Shown here one piece after another: positions 1 to 10,820 of a stretch of DNA of 64,000 nucleotides. The DNA lies in contig OX463808.1 of the NCBI GenBank assembly GCA_949825045.1, positions 24,427,674 through 24,491,673 on the forward strand, given 5' to 3'. The position numbers were made by a program, and so were the translations under genes. Each line of letters opens with the position of its first letter. The stretch's first letter is position 1. The notes beneath the pieces are model-generated. The model did no database searches. It was not told the origin of the DNA and worked only from the letters and a program-made list of their open reading frames with translations. The stretch comes from Argyresthia goedartella. Taxonomy: Eukaryota; Arthropoda; Insecta; Lepidoptera; Argyresthiidae.

Positions 1-290
1 ATGCCTCTCGGCCGTTGATATCAGCCCCAAGACCGACAACGATTGCCATTGCTTCAGGCCCCTTGCCATAGTATAAATAAGAAACCCTTGCATTTCGCAA
101 TTATGTGTACATTGCTCACCGTTGTAATTTTTTTGGTTTATTATCTCCGGGTCCGGTATCTCCATCCACAAGGCTGCTTTTTGGAGTTGATGAATTAAAT
201 TCTCCCTGCAGGCCTGGTAGAAGAAATTCTCTCCCGATCCGTTTCTGGCAGTCAGCATGTCCCATAGCTTGCCGGTGCCATCTTCAAATC
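1..290 (-). pseudogene. Ankyrin-repeat (IkB-like / vankyrin-like) fragment, frameshifted, runs off window
   Basis: Read on the minus strand from about 290 to 1, this is a stretch of good coding character that resembles the ankyrin-repeat IkB-like proteins found in bracoviruses (vankyrins) and, more distantly, cellular IkB/Cactus. Seen directly: a segment with 'LWDMLTARNGSGENFF' and 'QACREN' (the entry helix of such proteins), then an ankyrin-like 'GEQCTH' followed by 'GLGADING', the usual inter-repeat turn. The frame changes between these blocks at about 80-110, and a stop lies just upstream of the first block, so the copy is broken. It continues beyond the left edge. In the family, the protein binds NF-kB-like factors without being degraded. 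Function here is not expected. It could instead be a cellular ankyrin pseudogene. Confidence 0.5.
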
Positions 291-637
291 ATTCACGAAC
301 TGAATAATAATACTAGTGTAACTTTGAAACCAACTCGGTGTTACTTGTTTACAAGTTTGTGACTGATACTCGCGCGACTGTAATGCTTAAAAGTTGGTGA
401 CTGACTAATCTGGAAGAGGGTTTGCTACTTCTCCATTATCTATATTAATTACCCACTTCTCTATATTATCTTGGCATAAACATGGCACACGTGGGTTTTC
501 CCAATTTTATCGTGAGCACTTGGACTGACCTTTATTCGGCGACGGGACGCAATGATAGGAATAAATTAACAGTAATTGGATCTTTGCTTGTTTATATAAT
601 GCATGTACTCAATAATATTCTCACCACTGACTCGATA
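291..637. other. No recognisable gene
   Basis: AT-rich sequence between the ankyrin fragment and the foldback element. Short open stretches here have no domain character or splice context. I see no RNA gene. Confidence 0.5.
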
Positions 638-1548
638 ACGAATATTAAAAGTAGAAGGGCCAATGCGTTCAAGCCCAAGTCTAGAACGTCGTCATTCTTT
701 TGCCTCGTCCCCATTTCCCCGTTCCCAATCCTTAATCTTACTTCGTTCCTGGCGGGAAGAATCCGCCACCTTGTTGTGGTTTTTATTTTCAGTCAAATAA
801 ATTTGGTACATAAATTCGTTATTCATAAATAGGTAACAATGTAGATCCTACCGTATTTGTTACTGACAAAGTTGTTTTTGATAGAGATTTAATGAAACCC
901 TCAAATGTACTACAGATTTGTGGTCGGTACTTTTTTCAGAAATTACACATTTTCATCGCAATAAACGAACTTGGTCGACAGAACTAGACCCATAGTACTT
1001 CTTATTCAAGTTGCAAGTGTATCGTGATCCGGGCTTGAGTCTTTGTTAGTAGCCCTGAGTCACACGTAACCGAAAAATCATCACAGGATCCATGTGCTTG
1101 AGTTTGTTAGATTCAAAAAAAATGCGTACACACTCAAGCTGGCTGATTTTACGATGGAATTTTGTTCCGATTTCATAAAGACAAAGTCAAAACTATCAAG
1201 TAGCACTTACAAAAATGTATATTATAATGTACATTATTATGTATATTATAATTAATTCTTCATATGTATATTATATTAAATCTCTATCAAAAACAACTTT
1301 GTCAGTAACAAATACGGTAGGATCTACATTGTTACCTATTTATGAATAACGTATTTATGTTCCAAATTTATTTGACTGAAAATAAAAACCACAACAAGGT
1401 GGCGGATTCTTCCCGCCAGGAACGAAGTAAGATTAAGGAGTGGGAACGGGGAAATGGGGACGAGGCAAAAGAATGACGACGTCAATGGTCGGCGTGTCTA
1501 GGTTGGCTTGGGCTTGAACGCATTGGCCCTTCTACTTTTAATATTCGT
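638..1548. mobile_element. Foldback element with ~260-bp inverted arms
   Basis: The arm at 638-891 reappears in inverted orientation at 1277-1548. The two are nearly identical apart from small indels, for example an extra segment containing 'gtcggcgtgtc' in the right arm. The ~385-bp centre is AT-rich with no coding capacity. The outer end reads ACGAATATTAAAAGTAGAAG on both sides. This is the structure of a non-autonomous foldback DNA element. A decayed piece of the same terminus lies at about 2440-2490. No target duplication could be fixed by eye. Confidence 0.75.
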
Positions 1549-2073
1549 TTCTCAAAAAGAATACAATATTCACTTACTTGAGAAACAACACAAATAAATA
1601 ATTACACAAATAGATTTCTTCCACTTTGGGTATGGAATCCTAAAAACACATACATACCTGCAAAATAGAAATGTATTCTCCTATTGAGTTTGTTGGTGGT
1701 ATAGATGGCAGGAACTCCATGAGCCAAATCAATCTATTTATGCAGTATTCCGGGAACATAGCAAAGTGCGGATCTTTTAGATTAATCCAGTTAGGTCGCT
1801 GATAACTATAATATTCCATAGTGAAGTTTTTGGTTTCTTGATAGTTTCCTGTAATAAATAATAACCTTATAGATAACACATAGTTCGGAGGTAAACAAAC
1901 GTTTACCATAATTTAATCAATTGTTAGAGGAATATAATACTTACAGCTAAAAAAGTATTTACTCCTCGAGCTAAGCTGGTGGAATGAAACACAACCGATT
2001 ACCACATTACGCAGATACAAAGTTAATTGACTTACATCCTTGACTTATGACCGTAGCTGTTTATTAAAATATT
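1549..2073. other. No recognisable gene
   Basis: AT-rich DNA between two mobile elements. A short open stretch on the minus strand (1640-1909) has no recognisable domain and I do not call it a gene. Confidence 0.5.
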
Positions 2074-2341
2074 TATCTACACACTATATCATAAACCCTC
2101 TTTACTGCGTACAAAAACCGCACGTTGCGATCAGCATAATGTTAAACTACATGATAATGTGTAATTTTTCTACATATTATGACATTCAAATTTCGAACGC
2201 CGACGCCCACCTGCGTGCCGCCCCTAGTTTGTCTGTGAAGTTGGTACTACAGAACAAGCTAAACAACTGCAGAGCCACAATGCCGGTCAAACATGCGGTT
2301 CCTGAGCACATCAAAGAGAGCTTATGATATGTGTGTAGATA
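2074..2341. mobile_element. TIR MITE, family G copy 1
   Basis: A 268-bp segment with imperfect terminal inverted repeats of about 28 bp: TATCTACACAC followed by a TATCATAA-CCCTCTTT motif at the left, and its inverse ending in GTGTGTAGATA at the right. No coding capacity. A second copy at 56,601-56,936 is inverted relative to this one and carries an internal duplication. Likely a miniature DNA transposon. The superfamily cannot be assigned from the termini alone. Confidence 0.65.
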
Positions 2342-2405
2342 AACTAGTGTATGTAACAGTACATAATTAGGAATTATGTATCAGTCACATAAACTACTAT
2401 TTTAG
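2342..2405 (+). repeat. Dispersed repeat H flanking the G MITE
   Basis: The sequence around 'tgtatgtaacagtacataatt' to 'tcagtcacataaact' recurs at 60,600-60,745 (plus) and 56,467-56,600 (inverse). At the other sites it contains a foldback built on CTCGAG that is missing here. Copies at 2 and 56 kb carry a G MITE beside it and the 60.6-kb copy does not, so G probably inserted into H. Confidence 0.5.
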
Positions 2406-2558
2406 GGGTTAGAACCTGATTATTTTTGTCCATTATCTAACTTAACGTTCTTGGATTTGGTTTGAACGCATTGACTTTTAATATTTGTTATTGAGATATC
2501 TGTTTAATATTATTTAATATTTGTTGTTGATTGTTTCGCGGTTTTGCTCGTTATAACT

Positions 2559-3349
2559 GGTCTTTTCTGTAAAATAAAAGTAGTTTGAATATCCGCTGCT
2601 TTCCCCTACAACAAGATACCATAGGATATGTATGACACTATGAAAGTAACTGAAATATTCTAGCCTAGATGAAGCCACATCAGTGTTTTGTCTGATGTTC
2701 CTAACAGCGTAAGCCGTAGAACTTAATTTACCAGCTAATTTATCCATTTGGGGTCTCCACTGCCCATTTGCTATCAATGGTTATTCCAAGAAGCTTCGTA
2801 TCATTTACTAATTCTAACGTATTGCTGTCCAACACTAAACTGGTCCCATATTGCCTGACATTTGGAAGTGAGAATTTGATACAGTTGGTTTTACCAGCAT
2901 TTGACAATAAATTGTTAACTGTGAACCAATTCAAGGTTAAAGATAATACTCCATTGACATCATCAAAATCTTCTTTTTGTCTTTCAATTTTGAAGACCAG
3001 TGAAGTATCATCAGCAAACAACACTATGTTAGTCAATTTCTCCACCATAAAAGGCAGATCGTTAATATATACCAGGAATAAGAAAGGGCTTAATATGGAA
3101 CCTTGTGGAACGCCAATTTTACACCCGATCCATCAGATTTAACGCCGTTGACTTCTGCCCTTTAAATTCTATTGCTTAGGTATGATCTTAGTAGATCCAA
3201 CGCTTTATTTCTAACTCCGTAATGATTTAATTTCATTAGTAGCGTATCATGATCAACACAATCAAATGTCTTCGACAGATCGCAAAGAACACCGATAGCA
3301 TCCTGTGCGGCTTTCCATGCAGACTAATTATGAGATATAAGGGTAATAA
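2559..3349 (-). pseudogene. LINE family A, copy 1: reverse transcriptase fragment
   Basis: Truncated at both ends. On the minus strand it encodes the palm and thumb of a CR1/Jockey-type reverse transcriptase: 'DLSKTFD'-like motif A near 3270, 'GSILSPF'-like motif B near 3090, then 'VLFADDTSLVF' (motif C, FADD) near 3000 and the 'LTLNWFTVNNLL' thumb. Indels break the frame around 2750 and 3130. Neither the 3' UTR nor the endonuclease is present. The nearest relative in this window is copy A3 at 15.8-19.0 kb. Non-functional. Confidence 0.85.
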
Positions 3350-4402
3350 TAATTTTATGTCGTATGTGCGTTTTCCCTAAGGCCATTTTTTACAGAGATA
3401 TATCGATAAAAACATTATGACGCATTATCTCGAGAAGGGAGAGGTGCAAGATGAAAATGTATATCAACTAAAATGATGCCAAAGAGCGACCCTACGCGAT
3501 AGCGGAATAAATGTAAGCAGTAAAAATTTTTTTTTTGGAAATATTAGAATTCTAAAAATATGAGGCAAAAAGACTTAAAAAAATCTGGCGCCTCTTACCT
3601 ATACCTCGACCCAACATTCATATACTCACGGCTATATTCCCATTAAGGGGTAGCCCAGAGCTGCAATTGTGATACACTTTACTATACATACTTTATTATT
3701 TCACATAAAACAATTAAGCTTGTGAATGCAAACTGTTTAAACGAAAGTAAACGATTCGGAAACCAAACTGCAAAATATTTGTAGGGTAATAAATAATACT
3801 AATAACAATTACCTAACTAAATAACACGGTTTGTGCTACCTACTTTAACATTTTAAATAGTTATACCTAGTCTGGTATTCATTTACTTACCTAGTATAGC
3901 TAGATAGTTATAGTACATATACTCCTTGGTATAGTTAAAATATGAAATGTCTTTTCTGTTTCTATTATTATTTATACAAACAGTACAGTACACCATTTTG
4001 AAAGTCCAAAACGTATACTTAAACACTTTAATAACTATTTACTGTTTATTTCACATAAAACAATTCGATAAGGTAGGTGACAACAATTAAGACGTGGTTT
4101 GTGAAGGCCCTCCTTTTGGGCACTGGCTGAACGAGCGTAAACCGGTTTTATCCAGTGGCGGCGCGTACGCGACACAGCGGCCAGTGCTCACTCACACATG
4201 CGCAGTATGCTTGTAGTAGGTTACCTACGAAGGCGTGGTTCTATGAACCTTTGTCTCTGGTCCTTTCTTCCTCTGTGGCAATAGGATGTAATAAAAATGG
4301 TAATCACCACTTTCCCAAAGATGTTATACTGAGAAATCTATGGAAAATCAACTAAGATTCGGAATTTTAAGGCCTCCTCAAATTCGAGTAGTATTATATA
4401 TA
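3350..4402. other. No recognisable gene
   Basis: About 1 kb of AT-rich DNA. The phrase 'tttcacataaaacaatt' occurs twice (about 3700 and 4050), which hints at an old repeat. No ORF with domain character, tRNA or TIR pair was found. Confidence 0.4.
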
Positions 4403-4670
4403 GATATATAACTTAATGGTATCTGTTTATCTGTAGTGGCGAGTGTTTATAAAACATTTTTACATACAGACCTATGCATTGCTTCTGGCCCCATACTAGG
4501 GGATACCCTGTGTTGTGGAAACCAGAAACAGCGAAGTCACACACGACGACGACCCGAATGGCCGAGTCGGCAGTGACGCTGCCTACGAAGCCAAGGATCC
4601 CGGGTTCGAGTCCCGGTGGGGGCCAATATTTATTTGATGAGAACGGATGTTTGTACCCTAGTCATGGTTG
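4403..4670 (+). mobile_element. tRNA-derived SINE, 3' truncated (S1)
   Basis: A tRNA-like head lies at about 4553-4624: an A-box-like 'tggccgagtcggcagtgac' and a B box 'gggttcgagtcccgg', followed by 'ggggccaatatttatttgatga', the start of a typical lepidopteran SINE body. The body stops abruptly at 4670, where the 1.36-kb inverted-repeat arm begins. A near-identical, longer copy is at 12,519-12,900. The part before the head (4440-4550) is the inverse of a module seen in plus orientation in the SINE at 59.9 kb. Confidence 0.8.
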
Positions 4671-6035
4671 CGCAACATAACTATGACACCATGTGCTGCA
4701 TTAATTTGCTGTTAAGTAGTCGCTACAGTTATGCAATTAAGCAAAGAACGGTAAATAATTTGTGCCATTGTCTCGAACACGAGGGTTTTAACAGAATTAA
4801 CCTGTCTAAGTTTAGGTACAATTAACCTATCCATATACGAGTTTCTATATTTTGAAGCGAGCAGAAGAGAAGTGAAGAAATAAAAAAAACGGTTGTCATA
4901 GTTGAATCTGTACAGAAGACGTAAGTAGCTAACTTCCTGCTTATTCGGGAAATTATGTTTGGGATCATTCCAGTATTACGTTACTTCCAAATTGCTTAGC
5001 TTATTTTTGATGACATGGGGTACTGGGGGTCTGGGTGGATTACGTCAGCACCACTAAAACTAGTAAAATTTTGCTAACGTAATACTTGAATGACCCCCTC
5101 CCCCTCCCTCATGCCTTTTGGACTCTCAAAAGACAATTTAAAAATAGAAAACCAATAAACCGAATGAGGTCGTGAAGATCGAAGTCGTGAGGAGTTCCAG
5201 CAATGGACACGATCGCTATCTTGATCGTTCAGAGAACCGAATACCATTTATTTTCCCCTCGAAGCTTCCCTGAGCTTTTCCGTCATGAAACTTTTGTAAG
5301 AATGTCCGCAATTCGAAATCAAACTCAAATCCTTATTCCAGGGTTCGGTGATTGATACGCAAGTAGGAAGAGAAGTTCAGTTCACAAAGCGGAAAACTAA
5401 GTAGGGGAGGCCGGGGCACAACAACATATTTGTAATATATCCAGAATTGTCTAGCATTGCAATTTAGACGCTTTATTCCAGTATTTTTTTGATTGTGTGA
5501 CAAAATTTCATGTCATGTACTATGAGGCAAAATGTGCCGCTTGTGTGGGGGTTAGTTTTGCCGCGGCACAACCAAACCCACTAATAAAAAATAAATCTTT
5601 TACTATTTTATTATTTTTACTTTATTTCTTCCTTTTTTGACAGCATGAGCAAATACGAAAGAAAAAAAACGGAGGTCCTGATAGATATCCCCGTAAAAAA
5701 TGCACTGGCCGAGGAGCATGCCCTCAGGAAAAAGAAAAAAGAAGCCAAGACCAAGAAGGCGATCAAGATAAGTGGAAAAGGCAAGGGGAAGGGAAAAAGT
5801 AGCACAAAAGAAAAAGAAGGTAAAGAAAATAACAAGAAGTCAGCCAAAAGACAAGTTCTTCAAGAAAGTTCCGATGAAGATAATGAGGGACTAGAATAGT
5901 TTTGTCTCATATGTTGTAATGCCTTCTCTAACTTTGCACCTGGAGAAAAATGGATTCAATGCAGAGACTGCAAATTATGGGCCCATTTGCAATTTATTGA
6001 AGATGAAAATAGCCTATCATATTTGTGTCCCAATT
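4671..6035 (+). repeat. Left arm of a 1.36-kb inverted duplication
   Basis: This segment is repeated in inverse at 10,821-12,181 with very few differences. The arm contains ~730 bp of flanking DNA plus the first half of the pogo-like element, so the pair arose by inverted duplication of a genomic segment, not by two insertions of one transposon. Since the left locus keeps both transposon ends and the right one is cut within the element, the left copy looks like the source. Confidence 0.9.
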
Positions 6036-6684
6036 GCTTTTCTGATCATCTGGAGAATAAGAGTTTGTAATTATGCTGTTGATTCAAGAGACTGATAAAT
6101 GAAAATTAGCTTAGTACTTTTAGAATATACCTTCTTAAGAGTGATTGTTTTGTTTAAGAGGCTGATAATTTAATTATTGATATAATACCTAGATCTCATT
6201 TGATTAATAAGTGTTAATTATCTACTGTTATAAAAGTATTTTTTATGTTTGATGACTATGTTATGTTTTTGTTCATATATGACATGATAAGTTATGTTTT
6301 TTTTTCATATTTAGTCTTCTATGTGAAGCAGAAATGTTTAAAAACTTTTGATAATTTACTAAAACTTTGAAAAATAAATATAAAATTATTTGTCGTATTG
6401 TTTTTATTTAAATTTAATTTTATAAATACATTATTATGAGCGGCACAACCAACCCGACGTAGGGCACAACTAGCCCCAGAGCGGGGTAAGTTGTGCCGCT
6501 CTTCCTCTTTCCACAAATATCGATTTCTTTCAAAAAGTATTCAGAATATAGAAATGTTGAAGGCAAATTCAAAAACTAGAATAAATTTCACCCTATATAA
6601 ACCATCATAGCTAAGCATGGCATTTGTTAAATCCTATTTATAGACGAATTTGCGAAAATCGGCACGTTGTGCCCCGGCCTGCCC
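5404..6684 (+). mobile_element. pogo/Tigger-like DNA transposon, internally deleted
   Basis: A TA dinucleotide at 5402-5403 and at 6685-6686 flanks ends reading GGG(G/C)AGGCCGGGGCACAAC inward on both sides. TA duplication, G-rich TIRs and a transposase tail with a zinc finger fit the pogo/Tigger branch of Tc1/mariner. The motif GGCACAAC (either orientation) recurs near both ends (about 5414, 5572, 6442, 6463, 6489 and 6664), as expected for transposase binding sites. The DDE catalytic domain is absent, leaving a 1.28-kb non-autonomous derivative. Confidence 0.75.
5645..6069 (+). pseudogene. pogo-like transposase C-terminal remnant with PHD-type zinc finger
   Basis: An open stretch of 85 codons rich in Lys, Glu and Gly-Lys repeats (linker with 'GKGKGKGK') ends at a TAG at 5897-5899. 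In the same frame beyond the stop comes a cysteine-rich module: C-x2-C, W-I-Q-C-x2-C, 'LWAH', and 'YLCPNC' before a stop at about 6069. This arrangement is the C-terminal PHD-like finger found on many insect pogo/jerky-like transposases. The N-terminal DNA-binding and DDE domains are missing and the TAG separates linker from finger. A second, truncated copy lies inverted at 10,821-11,217. Confidence 0.65.
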
Positions 6685-6686
6685 TA

Positions 6687-7576
6687 GTAACTAAGATACG
6701 CGCACCCAAAGAAACGTGATGTTTTTTTATGATTCCCATCAAATGATAGAAACCATTACATCTCTCTACTCATACGCTGTAAAGTTAAAATTTAACTTTA
6801 TTTCTAGAATATCCGTAAGTACTATGTTTTGAACTGTTAAAACTATCTTGCCGTAGCAGTTCAGTGAGATAGGTTAAACGTGTAGGTATCTATCTGCTGG
6901 TGTCGGCGAGGAAGTCAGCAACGGAAGCCAGAAGTTTGCATCTAAATCATAGCTGAGACAAGCGCCATTCGGTCTACTGCGGCGTGGCTCGAACTTGCCC
7001 TCACAGACATTCATGCCCACCAAGGAGGTATTTCACCGTCATGCTGATTATAAAATCTGGAAAACTACTAGTGAGAATATGGGTAGTAACATAACAACAA
7101 GAAACTCGATAATGAAATAGGTTGGCATAAAAGTAGCAGTTAAAATACATATCTACTAGAATCCACCTTTTTGCCTCAGTTAGGGTTAGCAGTTTAATTA
7201 AATTTTAAATTTATCGCCAGCGACCGTACGAGATGCTTCCGCAGCCAGCAGCCAGGGCAACGGGCGTGAAACGCTATCCTTGGAAGTATTTTATTCTGTT
7301 AGTGTAATTAAAAGAAACTCTTGACTTTATTGGATTGCGGAAAAACTAAGTTCGTCTTAGTTATCCATCCCACTAAATAATGCGGAGAATGAAATTTTAT
7401 ATTTGTGGAAATGAGTAGGTCATAGTAATAATTTGTTTTATGTAATTGTTTTTTATTTCGACTATTTTCAATTCAATATGCTCTCACGTTTAGATACACA
7501 TATTTACTAATCCGCAGAACCTTGATTTAAGCAACCAGGCAATAAAGTATGCATCAGCCGCTATACTTTCATTATA
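6687..7576. other. No recognisable gene
   Basis: Non-coding, AT-rich sequence between the pogo-like element and a SINE. No supported feature. Confidence 0.45.
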
Positions 7577-7850
7577 TTGACGACCAGTTTAGCCTAGCGG
7601 GAAGTGAGTCTGCCTGCGAAGCTGACGGTCCTGGGTTGGATTCCCGTTAAGGGCAAATATTTGTGTGATGATCATGAATATTTGTTTCTTAGTCTTGGAT
7701 CTTATCTATGTATTTATTTCTATTAAATATATCGTCCGCTAGTACCCATGACACAAGCCTTATCGAGCTTACTATGGACCTAGTCCAATTTGTGTAAGAC
7801 TGTCCTCTAATATTTATTATTATTTATTATTTATTTATTAACATCAATTT
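7577..7850 (+). mobile_element. tRNA-derived lepidopteran SINE with ATTT-rich tail (S5)
   Basis: The head has an A-box-like 'agcctagcgggaagtgagtc' and a B box 'gggttggattcccgt'. It is followed by the common lepidopteran SINE body ('gcaaatatttgtgtgatgat', 'tcgtccgctagtacccatga', 'caatttgtgtaaga') and a tail of TATTTATT units. It looks close to full length. Transcription would be by RNA polymerase III from the internal boxes. Confidence 0.85.
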
Positions 7851-8940
7851 AGATGAAATTTAGAATGCTAGGCTTTTCTATTCTCTTACTGGCTCAACGT
7901 GTGTGGGTGCATTTCGATCGTTTCATTAAGAATCGATGAAAAACCTACCCATCGAAATTACGTAGCAATAGGTAATAGGTACAAACGTCAGAGCCACCAC
8001 CACAGAGCAGACCGCGTAGCATACTAGTCGATAGTCGGCGTCCGATACTACGTGCGTAGCATGTCTTCGATGCACTCTTTTCTCTACTCTTTTATTTGAA
8101 ATGTTCCCTCTTTGAGCTGTTCTAATTGCAAATCTGACCAATATATTGTGATAAGCAATCTTTTTTATGCCAATAATAAGGCTGACATTTTTCTGACGAA
8201 ATCGGAATACGCTTTCTCTGACAGAAGAATCTCCAATCATTGTGTTTGCCGGGCATGTTGACTAAAACTTCAAACGTTTCCGTTTCTGTTTCCTGTTCCT
8301 AAAACATACACTTTACTACCTTGTATAAATATGAGCAAAATCATAAATATTTTATTTGGTAAAATACCAGGAAGGCAAGAAATTGTTAGAATTAGATTTT
8401 TAGGTAAATGTGGGTTCTTATGATGATTTATATTCTTTAGCGCAGAAAATTATCCAGGAGCAAAAAGTTGCAGAGAACGTTTTATTGATAGGCATGCAAC
8501 TCCACCGACTACCCTATTTTCTTAGCGCACGTGCCCTGCACAGTGCCCCTGGGTAGTGCTGGGTAGCAACAAATCGACACTTAAATTTCCAGGTTTTCGA
8601 TAGAGAACCTGTCCAAATACAGTGATATGTATAGAACAATTGACATTGACGAAATTAACTTAGACCGCCATCTACTCAATAAAACTCTGTTTGACTGACT
8701 GACAGACAACACACAGCCTACACCGGTAGATCTAGAGTCATGAAACTTGTACAGGGGTTCTTTATACAATAGCGTAGGGTTACACTAAGAAGGGATTTGG
8801 CGAAATTCATTCCCTGAGGGAGGGAAATGGGGAATGAACTTTGTACATCTGGAATTTGGTAAATAGGTAAGTAATTTATAGATTTAAGACTTCAGCTCAG
8901 TAAAGGTAACTACAGCGGTGTGAAGTTGACAGCAATAAAA
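7851..8940. other. No gene; a dispersed repeat at about 8700-8860
   Basis: Around 8700-8860 the phrase 'tctagagtcatgaaacttg' followed by a 'tacactaagaaggga' block resembles a widespread lepidopteran dispersed repeat. A distantly similar 'tagaatcatgaa' block sits at about 22,980. The remainder has no recognisable feature. Confidence 0.35.
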
Positions 8941-9325
8941 ATTCAAAATAATTTATTTTCTGTAACTACTTATAATATATGTTTAGAAAACTTAATTTTG
9001 TGCCTCTTCTCTTCGTTGGACCACTGTAGGAGAAGGAGCGCGAACAATCTCCCACAGATTGATATCTATCTTTAAATATAGGTTATGTTTAACTAGTACA
9101 AATTTAACATGTGATAAACAATAAGCAGGATTATAAATAATTACAAAATTACTTAGCAAGTTCTGCGTTAAGCTAGATTAAAACCATGCACACTTGTATT
9201 TTATGTAATGTTGAATATTGCAATATCCTTTTTTAAACAAAGTGGTTTTAAATAATTTTTAAATTGCTCATAAGTCAATTTCAAAATCTTAGGTATCCTA
9301 TTGTAGTTGAGAGTGAAGGTTTAAT
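8941..9325 (-). mobile_element. LINE family A, copy 2: 3' end fragment
   Basis: On the minus strand this holds the last RT codons and the 3' UTR of family A, including the terminal hairpin region (left stem CTGTGGGAG; the right stem has decayed to CTCCTACAG). It ends near 8940 with AATAAA-like sequence and is heavily mutated. The 5' truncation is typical of target-primed reverse transcription. Confidence 0.75.
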
Positions 9326-10820
9326 GACGTTTATTATCATTCAAGACACAGGTCACTTACGTGATTACATAGTTAAAAATACATTTTAATGTCCGTCATC
9401 GACATAATTCTAATAAGTACAATACGAGGTGACAGCCAGGACAGTTCGGGTAGTCAAATATTTTATCGAAGTGCTATAGCTATGGTATAGGTAAGTTTAA
9501 GCTAATTAATGGATGTATGATTACATTCTAACCTGTCCCTTTGGAAAAAGATCAATCGAAAACTCAATCATGATAATTATACTAAATTCTGGTAAAAATT
9601 ACAGTTAAAATTTGGATAAAGATTTGGAAAAGTAGTGATCAACGCAGTATACGTTGTTTAAATGTTTAGCCATGGTCATTTTATTCCGATAAAATATGTT
9701 GAATGCCTAAATTGATTTCGCGTTTCTTATAGGTGAGGGTCACAGATATCGAGAGATAGGTTGAGGGGCGTGGCACGTGCGAACAAATGTAGCTCCGACA
9801 GGTTAGATATTAAAAATTCTCGGTAGTCACCGGGCGACCGCAGTGACGAATTCATTTCCGTTGTTTTTCGAAAATGCCGACATGTGCAATACTCACGTGC
9901 AAAAATAGAAGCGAGATTGTGAACTCCAAGAACGCCGGTATCACATATCACTTGTAAGTCTCATTCCAACTATTATTTCTTCTTTAAATACAAGAAATAA
10001 ACATTATTACGAAAATAAATCATTCGCGGAAAAATCGTCTTGAATTGACATTAATGTGACAATGTCATGTTGTTCTCGCAAAGTTTACTATACATTGCTT
10101 GTTTTGTATCTTAATTTCACTACTTATTGCCAAGCTAACACGCAATGAATATTTCACACTTATCTAAGTACGAAAGCAAAGATGCATCGTGATACGGAGG
10201 CGAACTGTTACACGCACACAGAGACGACATATAGTGATGGGGATAGTGATAGGAGAATTATGTTTTTGAATCGATAGATTTTATCATTCCGCAATAACTA
10301 ATATAGTTAATGTAATAATATAGTTATTTTATTGCTCATAAAACGTAAGTTTATTGTTAGTTATTCCAATGATGCCAAACAGGCAGTTTAGATTTTAAGT
10401 TTGTTTAAAACCGCGCCCGACGAAGGATAATGGGGTGTTATAAGTATTGATCGGAAATTCCGATGCTTTCAGTCAGGTCCAAAGAGTTCACAGTTATTCT
10501 ACCTTCAGAAAACCTCTTTGCCTCTCTTTCTAACTGTAAGGATTCTGTTGAAAAAAAGAAGAGAGGCAAAGGGGTCTCGTATGTCGTATGTCGTATAAAT
10601 ATCTCGTATTTACAAACAATTTACTATTTTATTTATAGAACCCGGCATTGTATACGACTGTTTATACCAGTGTCTATAAATTATAATAGATCGATGATAC
10701 ACGCTGTCCTTGCATTGTCCCAACACTAGCTCGACTAGCTAGTATACCTGCGGTAGTGTGGGTATGTTCGGACGATAGGTGCATGACATTGCACTGACCA
10801 ATAAAAGCGGAGGGATTGAT
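9326..10820. other. No recognisable gene
   Basis: A 1.5-kb AT-rich stretch. One local inverted repeat ('ctctttgcctctcttt' against 'agagaggcaaaggg', about 10,516-10,573) could form a hairpin. Short open stretches here lack domains. Confidence 0.4.

Noticed and set aside
5617..5847. Open frame opposite the Lys-rich pogo linker, reading as a very hydrophobic Phe/Leu/Ser protein (also at 11,009-11,254)
   Set aside because: It is the antisense of Lys/Glu-rich codons (AAA/AAG become TTT/CTT), which automatically looks like a membrane protein. The sense strand has the zinc-finger continuation, so the antisense frame is a shadow.
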